DNA of 21,495 nt, taken from assembly GCA_964394335.1 (NCBI GenBank), contig CAYMVZ010000033.1, forward strand, positions 1 through 21,495. Direction: 5' to 3'. The notes under the pieces were generated by a model, which was given only the letters and a program-made list of their open reading frames with translations, was not told the DNA's origin and did no database searches. Made by a program: the position numbers and the translations under genes. The stretch is from CAJXCL01 sp964394335 (GTDB lineage: Bacteria > Nitrospinota > Nitrospinia > CAJXCL01). Positions within the stretch are counted from its first letter, which is position 1, and every line of letters starts with the position of its first letter. Below are positions 4,310 to 12,895 of this stretch, piece after piece.

Positions 4310-7300
4310 TCATTCCCTTAATTCAAAGCAAATAGAATCTTTTCCTAAAAGTTCTTCAATTTCCAAAATCAGTTTATCATCAGGGTAAACTTTAAGCTGA
4401 CTTGAAGTATTCAAAGAAATTGATTTTCCATCAGGGAATATTAAATGAAGCAAAACATCATTTTTCCCTCGATGTGCCGCCAATACTGATTTTATTTTTT
4501 CCAGGAAGTCTGCTTCCAGGCCGGCGGTTTGAATATTTACGTGAATTTTTCCTGTCCAGTTTTCAGCCGCTTCGGAAAGGAGCATTATATCCTTCGCGAT
4601 AATTTTTATTGTTTCATTACTGGTATCTATATGACCTTTCACAAGTATGGAGTTATCACTTTTTAAAACAGACTCGGTTGCTTTATAAACATCGGGGAAA
4701 ACGATTATTTCCACAAACCCAGCCAAGTCCTCTAAAGTGATATATGCCATGATTTTTCCTTTTTTAGTCATCTGAGTTCGAACTTTAATAATTATTCCCC
4801 CGATATTGATCTGGCGTCCATTATTCATTTCTGAGATATTCTGCGAGTTGCAATTAGTAAAGCGATCTAACTGCTTTTTCTGATTTGCCAATGGATGACC
4901 GGTAATATAAAAACCAAGGGTTTCTTTTTCATAGGCAAGGGTCTCATTTTCTTCCCAGGCATTAACATTTGTTTTTCCATTGCCTGATTTATGGGTAGAT
5001 TCATAAATCTCATCAAACCCGAACAATCCTTTTTGCCCGTTTTCCCTGTCTTTTTGAATGCGTTGAGCCGATTCCATAGCTCCAGGCATCTCGCACATAA
5101 GCTCCCACCTTTTTGCTCCAGTGGAATCAAAGGCACCACATTTTACCAGGCTTTCAATAACCCTTTTATTAACAGTCCGTTGATCCACTTTCTCGCAAAA
5201 TTCAAGCAAAGAAGAAAACCGTTCTTGTTTTTCCCTTGCCTTGAGTATCGCCTCAATAGCACTTTGGCCTACATTTTTTACAGCCGCCAATCCAAATCGG
5301 ATACTATTTTTTACTACTGTAAAATCTTTATGGCTTTCATTAACATCCGGCGGCAACACCTGGATACCCATTTCCCGGCATTCATTAATATAGAGAATGA
5401 CTTTGTCGGTATTATCCATATCGCACGTAAGGAGCGAGGCGAGGAATTCCACCGGGTAATGACTTTTTAGGTAAGCGGTCTGATAAGCAATCATCGCGTA
5501 AGCCGCGCTGTGAGATTTATTGAAACCATATCCCGCAAAATGTTCTATCAGATCAAACATTTTTTCCGCTTTTTCTTTAGAGATTTTGTTATGTAGAGCT
5601 CCGGAGACAAATTTTCCTCTCAACTCCATCATTACTTCCGGCTTCTTTTTCCCCATAGCTCTCCTGAGAAGGTCAGCACCGGCAAGACTGAATCCGGCCA
5701 GTTCTGATGCCAATTTCATAACCTGCTCCTGGTAGAGGATGACCCCATGAGTTTCATGCAGGATATTTTTTAACTGGGGCAGATCATATTTTTCCGGTAT
5801 AGTTCCATGTTTTCTTTTGATGTAGTCATCCACCATGCCACTATTAAGCGGGCCGGGACGAAATAGGGCAAGAAGCGCAACTATATCTTCAAATGTGTTC
5901 GGTTTCATTTTTCTTAAAAGGTCGCGCATACCCCGGCTTTCAAGCTGAAAGACTCCCAGTGTTTTAGCTTCACTCAACTTTTTAAAGGTCTCCGCGTCAT
6001 CTAATGGGATAGTGTCCAGATTAATTTCTTTCCCTTCAATCTTTTTTATCTTTTTTATCGTCTTATCAATGACTGTAAGAGTTTTAAGGCCAAGAAAATC
6101 CATTTTCAAGAGGCCCAGTTTTTCTATATTCCCCATGGTAAACTGTGTGACCACTTCATCATTGGTCCCCTTGTAGAGCGGGAGAAACTCTGTGAGCGGT
6201 TTCGGGGAAATCACCACGCCAGCAGCATGAGTTGAGGCATGACGTGGGAGACCCTCCAAGGTGAGGGCGATGTCCAGCATGTCTTTAACCTGCTCATTTT
6301 TTTTCTGTAGCTCTTTAAGTTGTGGTTCTTCTTCTATTGCTTCTTTGAGCTTAATATTTATCCTGTTCGGGATCAGTTTAGCTATTTTATCCACTTCTCC
6401 ATAAGGCATGTTGAATACCCTGCCGACATCTCTAACAACCGCTTTGGCGCTCATAGACCCAAAAGTAATCAGCTGTGAAACGTTATCCTTTCCGTACTTT
6501 TTAGTCACATACTCAATGACCTGACTTCGTTTATTCATGCAAAAATCAATATCAATATCAGGCATGCTGATACGCTCCGGGTTCAAAAAACGCTCGAAGA
6601 GGAGGCCGTACTTCAGAGGGTCAATATCAGTAATGCCCAGACAATAAGCCACGAAACTTCCTGCTGCCGAACCCCTGCCCGGCCCCACCGGGATATTATT
6701 TCTTTTCGAATAGTCAATAAAATCCCATACAATCAGAAAATAGCCGGAAAAATTCATTTTTTTAATTGTCTTAAGTTCTTCGTCTAATCTTTCTTTGTAG
6801 GTTGATATAATGTCCCTATCTTTTTTCTGGTTTTTTGCGTTTTCAATTAAGAACAGTTGATTTTTCTGCAGCTTTTTTTCCATTCCATGCCTGGCTAATT
6901 CACCCAAAAGACTATCCAAAGTGGAATCCTGGGGGACATCGTAATGAGGCAGGTGAATTTTGTCAAATTGCATATCGAGGTTGCAATGCTCGGCGATTTT
7001 GATTGTGTTAGAGATAGCTTGTGGAATTTCTTTAAATAAAGTTTTCATGCTATCTGGAGATTTAAAGTAAAATTGGTCGCCGGAAAATTTCATTCTTTTT
7101 TCATCAAGAAGTGTTTTCCCGGTCTGAATGCAGAGGAGTATCTCCTGTGCTCTTGCATCCTTTTGTTCAAGATAATGACAATCATTGGTAGCTACAAGGG
7201 GAATGGATAGTTTCTTTCCGATTTTTATTATTTCTTTTGTAATCTCCCGTTGGCCTTCAATTCCCTGGTCCTGTATTTCAAGATAGTAATTCCCTTCACC

Positions 7301-7810
7301 CATAGTTTCTTTATAAAAAGAAGCAGTGTTTATGGCTTCTTGCATTTTTCCGACAGAAAGTAACCGGGACAGTTCTCCCTTTAAACAGGAGCTTAATGCG
7401 ATCAACCCTTCAGAATGTTGAGACAACAACTCTTTATCGATTCTCGGCTTGTAATAAAATCCTTCGAAAAATGCTTTGGTGGTCAATTTTGACAAATTTT
7501 TGTAACCCTCTTCGTTTCTCGCGAGCAGTATCAAATGATAAGAAGCGTCGGGAAGGCCTGCTATTGTAGTTTTTTCAAAGCGGCTTTTGGGGGCAACATA
7601 AACCTCACATCCTATAATCGGTTTAATGCCGTGTTCTTTTGCCTGTAGAAAAAAATCTACCGCACCAAACATATTGCCGTGATCTGTCATGGCAATTGCA
7701 GGCATTTTGAACTCTTCCGCTCTTTGAAATAGCTGCTTAAGTCTCAGAGCGCCGTCAAGCAGACTGAATTCTGTGTGAAGGTGCAAATGTACAAAATCAG
7801 AGTGGTGCAT
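4310..7810 (-). CDS. dnaE: DNA polymerase III alpha subunit
   Basis: This is the replicative DNA polymerase catalytic subunit, 1166 residues, the normal length for DnaE1. The N-terminal PHP domain starts at HLHLHTEFSLLDG (8-20), with TDHGN near 42. The polymerase core has VGPGRGSAAGSF near 376 and the catalytic PDIDIDF near 416 (two of the three active-site Asp). The third Asp is in KMDFLGL near 568. FNKSHSAAYA, helix-hairpin-helix and C-terminal OB-fold (about 995-1045, GKIMAYITLEDLAGFVEI) regions follow, then a short tail. PHP metal ligands (HxH, DHGN) look largely kept, so intrinsic proofreading is possible. No strong ribosome binding site precedes the ATG, but MHHSDFVHLHLHTE aligns well with usual DnaE starts. 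It stands alone on the minus strand between repeat-rich spacers. Confidence 0.97.
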   Translation of the reverse strand: MHHSDFVHLHLHTEFSLLDGALRLKQLFQRAEEFKMPAIAMTDHGNMFGAVDFFLQAKEHGIKPIIGCEVYVAPKSRFEKTTIAGLPDASYHLILLARNEEGYKNLSKLTTKAFFEGFYYKPRIDKELLSQHSEGLIALSSCLKGELSRLLSVGKMQEAINTASFYKETMGEGNYYLEIQDQGIEGQREITKEIIKIGKKLSIPLVATNDCHYLEQKDARAQEILLCIQTGKTLLDEKRMKFSGDQFYFKSPDSMKTLFKEIPQAISNTIKIAEHCNLDMQFDKIHLPHYDVPQDSTLDSLLGELARHGMEKKLQKNQLFLIENAKNQKKDRDIISTYKERLDEELKTIKKMNFSGYFLIVWDFIDYSKRNNIPVGPGRGSAAGSFVAYCLGITDIDPLKYGLLFERFLNPERISMPDIDIDFCMNKRSQVIEYVTKKYGKDNVSQLITFGSMSAKAVVRDVGRVFNMPYGEVDKIAKLIPNRINIKLKEAIEEEPQLKELQKKNEQVKDMLDIALTLEGLPRHASTHAAGVVISPKPLTEFLPLYKGTNDEVVTQFTMGNIEKLGLLKMDFLGLKTLTVIDKTIKKIKKIEGKEINLDTIPLDDAETFKKLSEAKTLGVFQLESRGMRDLLRKMKPNTFEDIVALLALFRPGPLNSGMVDDYIKRKHGTIPEKYDLPQLKNILHETHGVILYQEQVMKLASELAGFSLAGADLLRRAMGKKKPEVMMELRGKFVSGALHNKISKEKAEKMFDLIEHFAGYGFNKSHSAAYAMIAYQTAYLKSHYPVEFLASLLTCDMDNTDKVILYINECREMGIQVLPPDVNESHKDFTVVKNSIRFGLAAVKNVGQSAIEAILKAREKQERFSSLLEFCEKVDQRTVNKRVIESLVKCGAFDSTGAKRWELMCEMPGAMESAQRIQKDRENGQKGLFGFDEIYESTHKSGNGKTNVNAWEENETLAYEKETLGFYITGHPLANQKKQLDRFTNCNSQNISEMNNGRQINIGGIIIKVRTQMTKKGKIMAYITLEDLAGFVEIIVFPDVYKATESVLKSDNSILVKGHIDTSNETIKIIAKDIMLLSEAAENWTGKIHVNIQTAGLEADFLEKIKSVLAAHRGKNDVLLHLIFPDGKSISLNTSSQLKVYPDDKLILEIEELLGKDSICFELRE

Positions 7811-7971
7811 ATAAGAACTATAGTCGATTATAAATGAGGAGAGTATTATTCTTCAAAAAAGTAATCCATCTCTTTAACAAGCTTGAAATAGTGTAACACA
7901 ATGAGCGCAAAAACAACCGGCATGCCAATAAAATAAAAAAGAACGCTGTGTTATATTTAGGTAGTAAAGAA

Positions 7972-7991
7972 CCCCGTGCTTCCAGACAGGG
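7972..7991 (+). repeat. 20-bp direct repeat, copy 1
   Basis: CCCCGTGCTTCCAGACAGGG matches 8135-8154 at 17 of 20 positions. The second copy forms a proper stem-loop, while this one pairs only at its ends (CCC with GGG). Confidence 0.5.
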
Positions 7992-8035
7992 CATTTTAAA
8001 GGTCATTATATTCTTGTCCGTGTCACACTTAGCCC

Positions 8036-8064
8036 TTAGTCAAGTTCAGGGCAGGCTCTGCTAA
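8036..8064. repeat. degenerate member of the TCGGCAWGCTC palindrome family
   Basis: TTAG (8036-8039) and CTAA (8061-8064) bracket a core TCAGGGCAGGCTCTG that resembles TCGGCAWGCTC at 8095-8105 and in the murG region. The match is partial, so membership is tentative. Confidence 0.35.
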
Positions 8065-8089
8065 AGTGCGGCATGAGTAATATTGTGTT

Positions 8090-8110
8090 ATCCTTCGGCA
8101 TGCTCAGGAT
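8090..8110. repeat. palindromic repeat, TCGGCAWGCTC family
   Basis: ATCCT (8090-8094) and AGGAT (8106-8110) form a stem around TCGGCATGCTC. The loop differs by one base from that of 19137-19159 (read on the minus strand), while the stem sequence is entirely different but still complementary. Confidence 0.6.
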
Positions 8111-8132
8111 GACTATTAATTGTATTCCTTTG

Positions 8133-8156
8133 TTCCCCGTGCTCCCGCACAGGGAA
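8133..8156. repeat. GC-rich stem-loop
   Basis: TTCCCCGTGC (8133-8142) pairs with GCACAGGGAA (8147-8156) around a TCCC loop, with one mismatch or wobble. It contains the second copy of the 20-bp repeat at 7972-7991. There is no T run directly after it on either strand. Confidence 0.55.
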
Positions 8157-8220
8157 TCCAGGTTTGTTTTTTCATGAATTGACGTTTTCCAAATCCCGAT
8201 ATGTTTTCTAAATCTGGATT

Positions 8221-8248
8221 TTGATCTTAAGCACTTATTGTATATAAT
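8221..8248 (+). promoter_or_regulatory. sigma70-type promoter of the 196-aa gene
   Basis: TTGATC (8221-8226) and TATAAT (8243-8248) are spaced by 16 bp, upstream of the gene at 8312. Transcription would start near 8255, leaving a leader of about 55 bases with an AGAGGA ribosome binding site at 8297-8302. The -10 is a perfect consensus. Confidence 0.5.
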
Positions 8249-8311
8249 TTTAAATTATGGTAATATTCAATTCAATAGATAAATTAAAATTTTTTTAGAG
8301 GATACTTTTAA

Positions 8312-8902
8312 ATGGGTTTAAAAGATATATTGTTTCAAGAGTATGCTGTAGTTGGTCTAAATGAACAATTAAGAACATTACAAAACAAGTACAAACTTAA
8401 AAAGGGAAGACGATTTAATGATAAGAACATTACTTATGAAATCGGGATACCTAAAATTATTGAAGACAGTATTGAATTTGAGGTGAGTTCTAAAATTCCT
8501 CAGGATGAACTAAGTAGCAAAGAAGGAATGAAGCAGTATTTTGAAGCAGTAAAAGGTCTTCTTCTTAAATCAGACTATAAACCTGCGTCTGTTAAAATGG
8601 AAAATATTATTTGGGATGCTGATAAGGAAACGGAAAAAAGCAGAGATTATGTGAAAGTTAATTATCGTGTGGGTTTGCAAGATCTTTATTCTGAAAATGA
8701 AGTAGCAAAACAGGCTGAGAAACTAAGAAAATATCCCGACAAATATGATTTTCCCAAAGTTCCGGGAATCACTTCTCTGCATGGCCGCATACTTTTGCTT
8801 GCTATAAAAGAAAATATTGACAAAAAAGGGGGTGAAACTATCCGATCTTTTATTGAAGCCAATGAAAAAATACGAACAAAATTATGTAAACCCCGCGGGT
8901 GA
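8312..8902 (+). CDS. hypothetical protein, 196 aa
   Basis: I do not recognise this protein. It has no signal peptide or membrane segment and is rich in Lys, Glu and Asp, so it is probably cytoplasmic. Helical stretches are likely at about 13-30, 73-88, 128-140 and 170-190. A segment near residues 36-48 reads RRFNDKNITYEIG. The eight residues DKNITYEI also occur in the 85-aa protein after ftsZ (12896-13153), and the DNA is similar there too. It has its own promoter-like sequence and an AGAGGA ribosome binding site about 9 bp before the ATG. It converges on the glycosyltransferase gene with only 4 bp between the stop codons. The palindrome CCCGCGGG lies at its 3' end. Confidence 0.75.
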   Translation: MGLKDILFQEYAVVGLNEQLRTLQNKYKLKKGRRFNDKNITYEIGIPKIIEDSIEFEVSSKIPQDELSSKEGMKQYFEAVKGLLLKSDYKPASVKMENIIWDADKETEKSRDYVKVNYRVGLQDLYSENEVAKQAEKLRKYPDKYDFPKVPGITSLHGRILLLAIKENIDKKGGETIRSFIEANEKIRTKLCKPRG

Positions 8903-8906
8903 TGTT

Positions 8907-10715
8907 TTATTTCGTATCTATCTTTTCGCCCTTTTCTTTAATAAACTGGTTGATGACTAAGAAAATTGATTCTGGTTTTGTCAAAGACCCTTCCCCTTTT
9001 TCAATATCTTCTATAATATCTTTCAAAGTAAATTTATCCCGGTTTTTGAATTTTGCCAGATATCTTCCGAGCTCTGTATCGGAACCGGCTTCTTTAATTA
9101 ATTGATCCACATGATTTCCTTTTTTCTCAAGATTACGAAGTCTATCAATTTTATTTTCAAAAATAACTGATAGCATTTCCCTCATTCTGTTTTCAAAAGA
9201 ATGGTCCCTTTTTGCCCTTAATTGTCCCTGGGCTGCAATTTTCGCTTTTTCATCCGGGTTTCTTAAATAATATTTTATTAAAGACCTAAGTTCATTTAAA
9301 TCTTTGTAGCAAATAATTTCCTTACCTATTTCAAACAATTCCGGAAGCTCGGAACGGTAATCAACTAACTGAAAGCCACCACAGGCTGCGATTTCAAAAG
9401 TTCTGGGATTTACAAAATCTCCTACTGGATTTACTCCCTCATGAAAAGAGGACGAATGAAGGTTAAGGTTTATTTTTGCGGCATTGTATATTTTCACACA
9501 TTCATCCTCATTAACCCGGGTTCCATCTTTCTGAACTAACATGCCAACCGGGGAAGACAGATCCCATCCGGAACCCCAAATTTTAAAATCAAAATCAATT
9601 AGTTTTTCAAGTAAAACCTTTCGGTTATAATATCCTGCTCCCATAAAGGACAGGTCACTTCCGAAATATTTTTTTTCTCCCGCCGGCATAGTAAACATAC
9701 AGTGTTTTTCAGGTGCACATGCCTGGGGTAAATAGTAATAGTTTTTCACCTCATTACATTTTAATTTTTCAAAAAAGGCCCCCCTCTGAATTGTAAAAAT
9801 ATAATCATAATGCTGAACAACCTTTTCCCAATAAGAAAGGACTCTGAAATCTTCCACAAACCAGAATACCAGTGGAGCATTAAGCTCTTTTAAGCGCGAC
9901 AACGTTTCCTTTCCTAAAGGGGCTTGTGCTACCGCAATAATTAAATCCGGCCCTACTTCTGCAGCTTTAGCTGTCGCGGCCTCTCCCAGGAAATTAGTAA
10001 ACAATGAAATCAATGCCCCTGTATTTTGTTGATTAGTAGTCACTTTATTAATTTCGAAAAAACTTTCCTGAAATTTATCTGATTCCATCACCTCTACAGA
10101 ATGTCCAAGGTTTAGCAAGGCGTCTTTAATATAAATTGCTGTTGGTAGGGATCCACCGTAAATCGGATTAACTACCAGTACTTTCAGTTTTATTTTTTCC
10201 AGAAGATTGCAGACGGTTAATTTTGCAGTTAAAGAATTATAATAATCAGGCAATAAATTTACAGACGGGCTGTGAGATAACAATTGAAATTTTAAATGGG
10301 AATACTCCCTGACAACTATTGAAATGTCCTTAGCAACGATCCAGTTTATTTTTGGAATTATTTCTGTCAAATCCAGATGTTCCAAAGCGCATTTCAAAAT
10401 TTCTAAGGAAGGTTCAACTACATAAATCGGGTCTTCAATACGATTTAAAAGTGCCCGGACATGGTAACCCATTCCAAATCCAAACACACAGATTGAAATA
10501 TCTTTAGGTATGTCAAAAGTTTGAGCCCAGCCCTCCCCTTCTTTCAGTGGGTCATATTTACTATGCAAATATTTATCGTTGATTTTGAGCGTAGGTTTGC
10601 CAGTTTTTGATGTTTCTACTTTTAGTTGACCGGACTCTTTCACTGAATCAATTTTTGCTGCCAGGAAAGGGTCACACTTCCGCAATTCATTTATGTTTTC
10701 TTCATAATAATTCAT
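8907..10715 (-). CDS. two-part protein: MAF/DUF115-like N-terminus and CgeB-like glycosyltransferase
   Basis: This 602-residue protein appears to join two domains. The N-terminal part (about 40-170) has a Rossmann-like VFGFGMGYHVRALL (about 76-89) and YVVEPS (97-102), resembling MAF/DUF115 proteins that help glycosylate flagellin and other surface proteins. From about 175 (KVLVVNPIYGGSLP) it follows the CgeB-like glycosyltransferase plan: PDLIIAVAQAP, then PLVFWFVEDFR near 285, SFMGAGYYNRK near 353, and the nucleotide-sugar-binding C-terminal half with FVNPRTFEIAACGG (about 430-444) and LRNPDEKAKIAAQG. The last ~85 residues are charged and helical. It is probably a cytoplasmic glycosyltransferase acting on protein or surface polysaccharide; donor and acceptor are unknown. 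No clear ribosome binding site is seen before the ATG. No flagellin or polysaccharide genes are nearby. Confidence 0.8.
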   Translation of the reverse strand: MNYYEENINELRKCDPFLAAKIDSVKESGQLKVETSKTGKPTLKINDKYLHSKYDPLKEGEGWAQTFDIPKDISICVFGFGMGYHVRALLNRIEDPIYVVEPSLEILKCALEHLDLTEIIPKINWIVAKDISIVVREYSHLKFQLLSHSPSVNLLPDYYNSLTAKLTVCNLLEKIKLKVLVVNPIYGGSLPTAIYIKDALLNLGHSVEVMESDKFQESFFEINKVTTNQQNTGALISLFTNFLGEAATAKAAEVGPDLIIAVAQAPLGKETLSRLKELNAPLVFWFVEDFRVLSYWEKVVQHYDYIFTIQRGAFFEKLKCNEVKNYYYLPQACAPEKHCMFTMPAGEKKYFGSDLSFMGAGYYNRKVLLEKLIDFDFKIWGSGWDLSSPVGMLVQKDGTRVNEDECVKIYNAAKINLNLHSSSFHEGVNPVGDFVNPRTFEIAACGGFQLVDYRSELPELFEIGKEIICYKDLNELRSLIKYYLRNPDEKAKIAAQGQLRAKRDHSFENRMREMLSVIFENKIDRLRNLEKKGNHVDQLIKEAGSDTELGRYLAKFKNRDKFTLKDIIEDIEKGEGSLTKPESIFLVINQFIKEKGEKIDTK

Positions 10716-11209
10716 AATTAAATAAGAAGTTACTAAAGGAAATTTAATTTGTAAAGAGAAATGATTGAAAAAGAAAATATAAGCGCAATTAACTATACTA
10801 ATTTCAATAATTTAAATTTTCAAAAAGTGGTCGATTGTGGAAGTGAGATTAATTTTTAGGTTCTCCCTTTCCAAATAAAAACTCAAAAGTCAGTTATAAA
10901 AATCTATATATCCGAATAGGATAGGGAGAAGGCCGAGAACTGCTTTGACGGTTTATGTTTCGCTGACAAGATTGTTTACTTCGATCGGCTGCTTAAAGTT
11001 TTTTAATTAGTCTTTTAATATTGATTTTTCTAAACTTTTCTGCTTGAATCTCTTTCATAGCTATACTTCTTTCTTATGTTTATACTTTAACTAACTTCTA
11101 CATAGGCTCAAATCAAGAAAGGATGTAGCTTTTTTATTTAACTCAACCACTTTCAACAATATAGCAACCTTCCGTATAGAGTTCGCTAAACACTTTCAAA
11201 AAAAGAAAA
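10716..11209. other. gene-free 494-bp spacer
   Basis: This AT-rich region separates the divergent glycosyltransferase and uridine kinase genes. I see no RNA gene or credible coding frame of useful length. A short open run (10920-11005) ends in TAA but has no start codon. The one clear structure is the inverted repeat at 10861-10930. Both gene promoters should be here, but I cannot place them with confidence. Confidence 0.55.
10861..10930. repeat. 12-bp inverted repeat with 46-bp spacer
   Basis: TTCTCCCTTTCC (10861-10872) and GGATAGGGAGAA (10919-10930) pair at 11 of 12 positions. The AT-rich spacer has no obvious internal stem. It may be a remnant of a small inserted element or a regulatory structure. 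Confidence 0.5.
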
Positions 11210-11839
11210 ATGGCAGTTAAGAATCTTAAACCATATATGATAGGCATAGCCGGACCTTCCTGCTCTGGCAAGACAGCTCTTGCCAAATACCTTATGAAAA
11301 AGCTCGGCCAGGACAACTGTTCAGTGATCCAGCTCGATTCCTATTATCATGATCTTTCCCATCTCACTCCAAGGGAAACCGATAAGCATAACTATGATCA
11401 TCCTGGCGCACTTGAAAAGAATCTCTTAATAGAACATATACGTAGTATAGCTGACGGCAATAACGTCTATGTTCCTGTATACGACTACGTTACTCACACC
11501 CGTACCCAGGATAATAGACTCCAAAAACCTATGAAATTTATTTTAGTAGAAGGTCTATTTACTTTTTACTGGGAGAGATTGAGAAAGGTTTTTAACACCA
11601 CCGTTTTTATTAGTGTTAAGGACAGCGTATGCTTTAACAGGCGGGTTGCACGAGACATAAAAGAACGCGGGGTCACACGGGAATACGTAATAAATCAGTA
11701 CGAAACAACAGTGCGCCCTATGTTCAATAAATTCATCAAACCAACAAGGGTATTCGCTAATCTGATTGTCAATGGTGAAGATCTGCCGGAAAAATCCGCA
11801 ACTTCCATAATGCACTATATCAACTATCAGTCGTTATAA
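11210..11839 (+). CDS. udk: uridine kinase / phosphoribulokinase family P-loop kinase
   Basis: Uridine kinase phosphorylates uridine and cytidine to UMP and CMP in pyrimidine salvage in the cytosol. The 209-residue length is normal for Udk. The Walker A motif GPSCSGKT is at 15-22; IQLDSYYHDLSHL follows at about 43-55, where the conserved Asp of this family prepares the nucleoside. NYDHPGAL (about 64-71) is a family signature. VPVYDYVTHTR (about 88-98) binds substrate, ILVEGLFTFYW (about 110-120) is the Walker B-like strand, and the RRVARDIKERG lid comes at about 145-155. The shortened C-terminus after PTRVFANLIVNG is typical. The ATG has only an A-rich upstream with weak AAAGAAAA. It stands alone on the plus strand, convergent with the cyclic-nucleotide-binding gene. 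Specificity for uridine over other nucleosides is inferred. Confidence 0.88.
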   Translation: MAVKNLKPYMIGIAGPSCSGKTALAKYLMKKLGQDNCSVIQLDSYYHDLSHLTPRETDKHNYDHPGALEKNLLIEHIRSIADGNNVYVPVYDYVTHTRTQDNRLQKPMKFILVEGLFTFYWERLRKVFNTTVFISVKDSVCFNRRVARDIKERGVTREYVINQYETTVRPMFNKFIKPTRVFANLIVNGEDLPEKSATSIMHYINYQSL

Positions 11840-11899
11840 TCTTAATGATATAATTAAGCTTTATACCAGCCCACGTAAAAATCATCCATTTTCTCAATT

Positions 11900-12823
11900 C
11901 TAACTGGCTAATCGAATCGCCTGGTGCCTGCCAAATTGTTTATAGAACAGCAACTGCATTTCTTTGCTGGCCTTTTCGAAAATACCGAGATTAATTGCAA
12001 AAATTTTACTTCCTTTTTCTGCAATTAAATCTGCTTTTTGCTTTTTGGCGGCATTTAATTTGGCTTTCTGTGTAAAACAATCGCCCTGGCTTAAAGTTGA
12101 GACTGTATTACCTTGCTTCATGACTTTAACCGTTCCTTTTAATAAAATATAGAAGATATGAAATTTCCCGTTAGATTCTTCATTATTTTCTATCCTTTGA
12201 TTATCCTTTACATTGATAAATGAGTGAGGCAGAGTGAGGATTTCTCCTATTTGATTTGAAGAAAATGGAGCGAAAAACGATGTGGTTTTTAAAAGTCTTG
12301 TGCGGGATAAAAACTGAAATACATTTAAATCGTGGTTGCTATCTTCATTAAAAGTATCTTCCTCTGTATCATTCGGATAAACTAAATCATTGGCTATGAG
12401 CCGACTTGCATTTGTGAGTTTTTGGGCCAGTGTAATCGCTATTCTTCGGATTAATTTATTTCTCATATCAGATGTTTTAATACAATCAATTTTCTTTCCA
12501 TTTATTTCCATTACAAGGGTTTCATCAGAAACAGCAATTACATCTGCTGTTCTTTTCTGATTTATAAGGTAGGCCAATTCTCCAAAGCAGTCTCCTATTT
12601 CCAATGTAGACAACTTTTTCTTTTGTTTTATAATATCAACAGAGCCTCTTAAAATTACAAAATAAAAACCCTCGTTGTTTTCGTCAACTTCATTCTCTTT
12701 TAAAATGTGTTCACCTTTATTATATCTATCGATCCTATTTAACTCTAAAAGTTGTTCCAACTCCGAATTAGTAAACCCTTCAAAAAAGCTGAGATTTTTT
12801 AAATATTCTATATCTGACTGCAT
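11900..12823 (-). CDS. two-domain cyclic nucleotide-binding-like protein
   Basis: This 307-residue protein carries two cyclic nucleotide-binding (CNMP) domains. Domain 1 (about 9-115) starts LKNLSFFEGFTNSELEQL and has a good phosphate-binding cassette, FGELAYLINQKRTADV, with the Glu and Arg that hold the cyclic phosphate. Domain 2 (about 177-295) keeps the fold pattern (SFFAPFSSNQIGEIL, YILLKGTVKVM, LSQGDCF) but lacks the GE...R ligand residues, so it is probably degenerate. There is no DNA-binding or membrane domain, so it is likely a cytoplasmic sensor or scaffold. I chose ATG 12823 because GGAG lies 5 bp before it; the frame extends five codons further to a TTG without a ribosome binding site. 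It is the last gene of the minus-strand run behind ftsZ, 72 bp after the 85-aa gene. Confidence 0.85.
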   Translation of the reverse strand: MQSDIEYLKNLSFFEGFTNSELEQLLELNRIDRYNKGEHILKENEVDENNEGFYFVILRGSVDIIKQKKKLSTLEIGDCFGELAYLINQKRTADVIAVSDETLVMEINGKKIDCIKTSDMRNKLIRRIAITLAQKLTNASRLIANDLVYPNDTEEDTFNEDSNHDLNVFQFLSRTRLLKTTSFFAPFSSNQIGEILTLPHSFINVKDNQRIENNEESNGKFHIFYILLKGTVKVMKQGNTVSTLSQGDCFTQKAKLNAAKKQKADLIAEKGSKIFAINLGIFEKASKEMQLLFYKQFGRHQAIRLAS

Positions 12824-12895
12824 TACATCTCCAATCAATAGGTTATAAAGTTAGATCTATTAACTGTTATGATTTTAAAAACATTAGAAAAAATA

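Larger units (their letters stand above)
7811..8311. other. gene-free 500-bp spacer with several small repeats
   Basis: I see no convincing gene here; the one short minus-strand frame (7818-8006) has no family character and overlaps repeat DNA. The spacer holds a 20-bp direct repeat (7972-7991 and 8135-8154, 17 of 20 identical), two members of a palindrome family (8036-8064 and 8090-8110), a stem-loop (8133-8156) and a promoter-like pair (8221-8248). It separates divergent dnaE and the 196-aa gene. Confidence 0.6.

Noticed and set aside
7818..8006. 62-aa minus-strand frame upstream of dnaE
   Set aside because: It overlaps short repeats, has no ribosome binding site and no recognisable sequence character.
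10920..11005. Short open run considered as a remnant gene
   Set aside because: About 28 codons with no start codon and no family pattern; could be chance.
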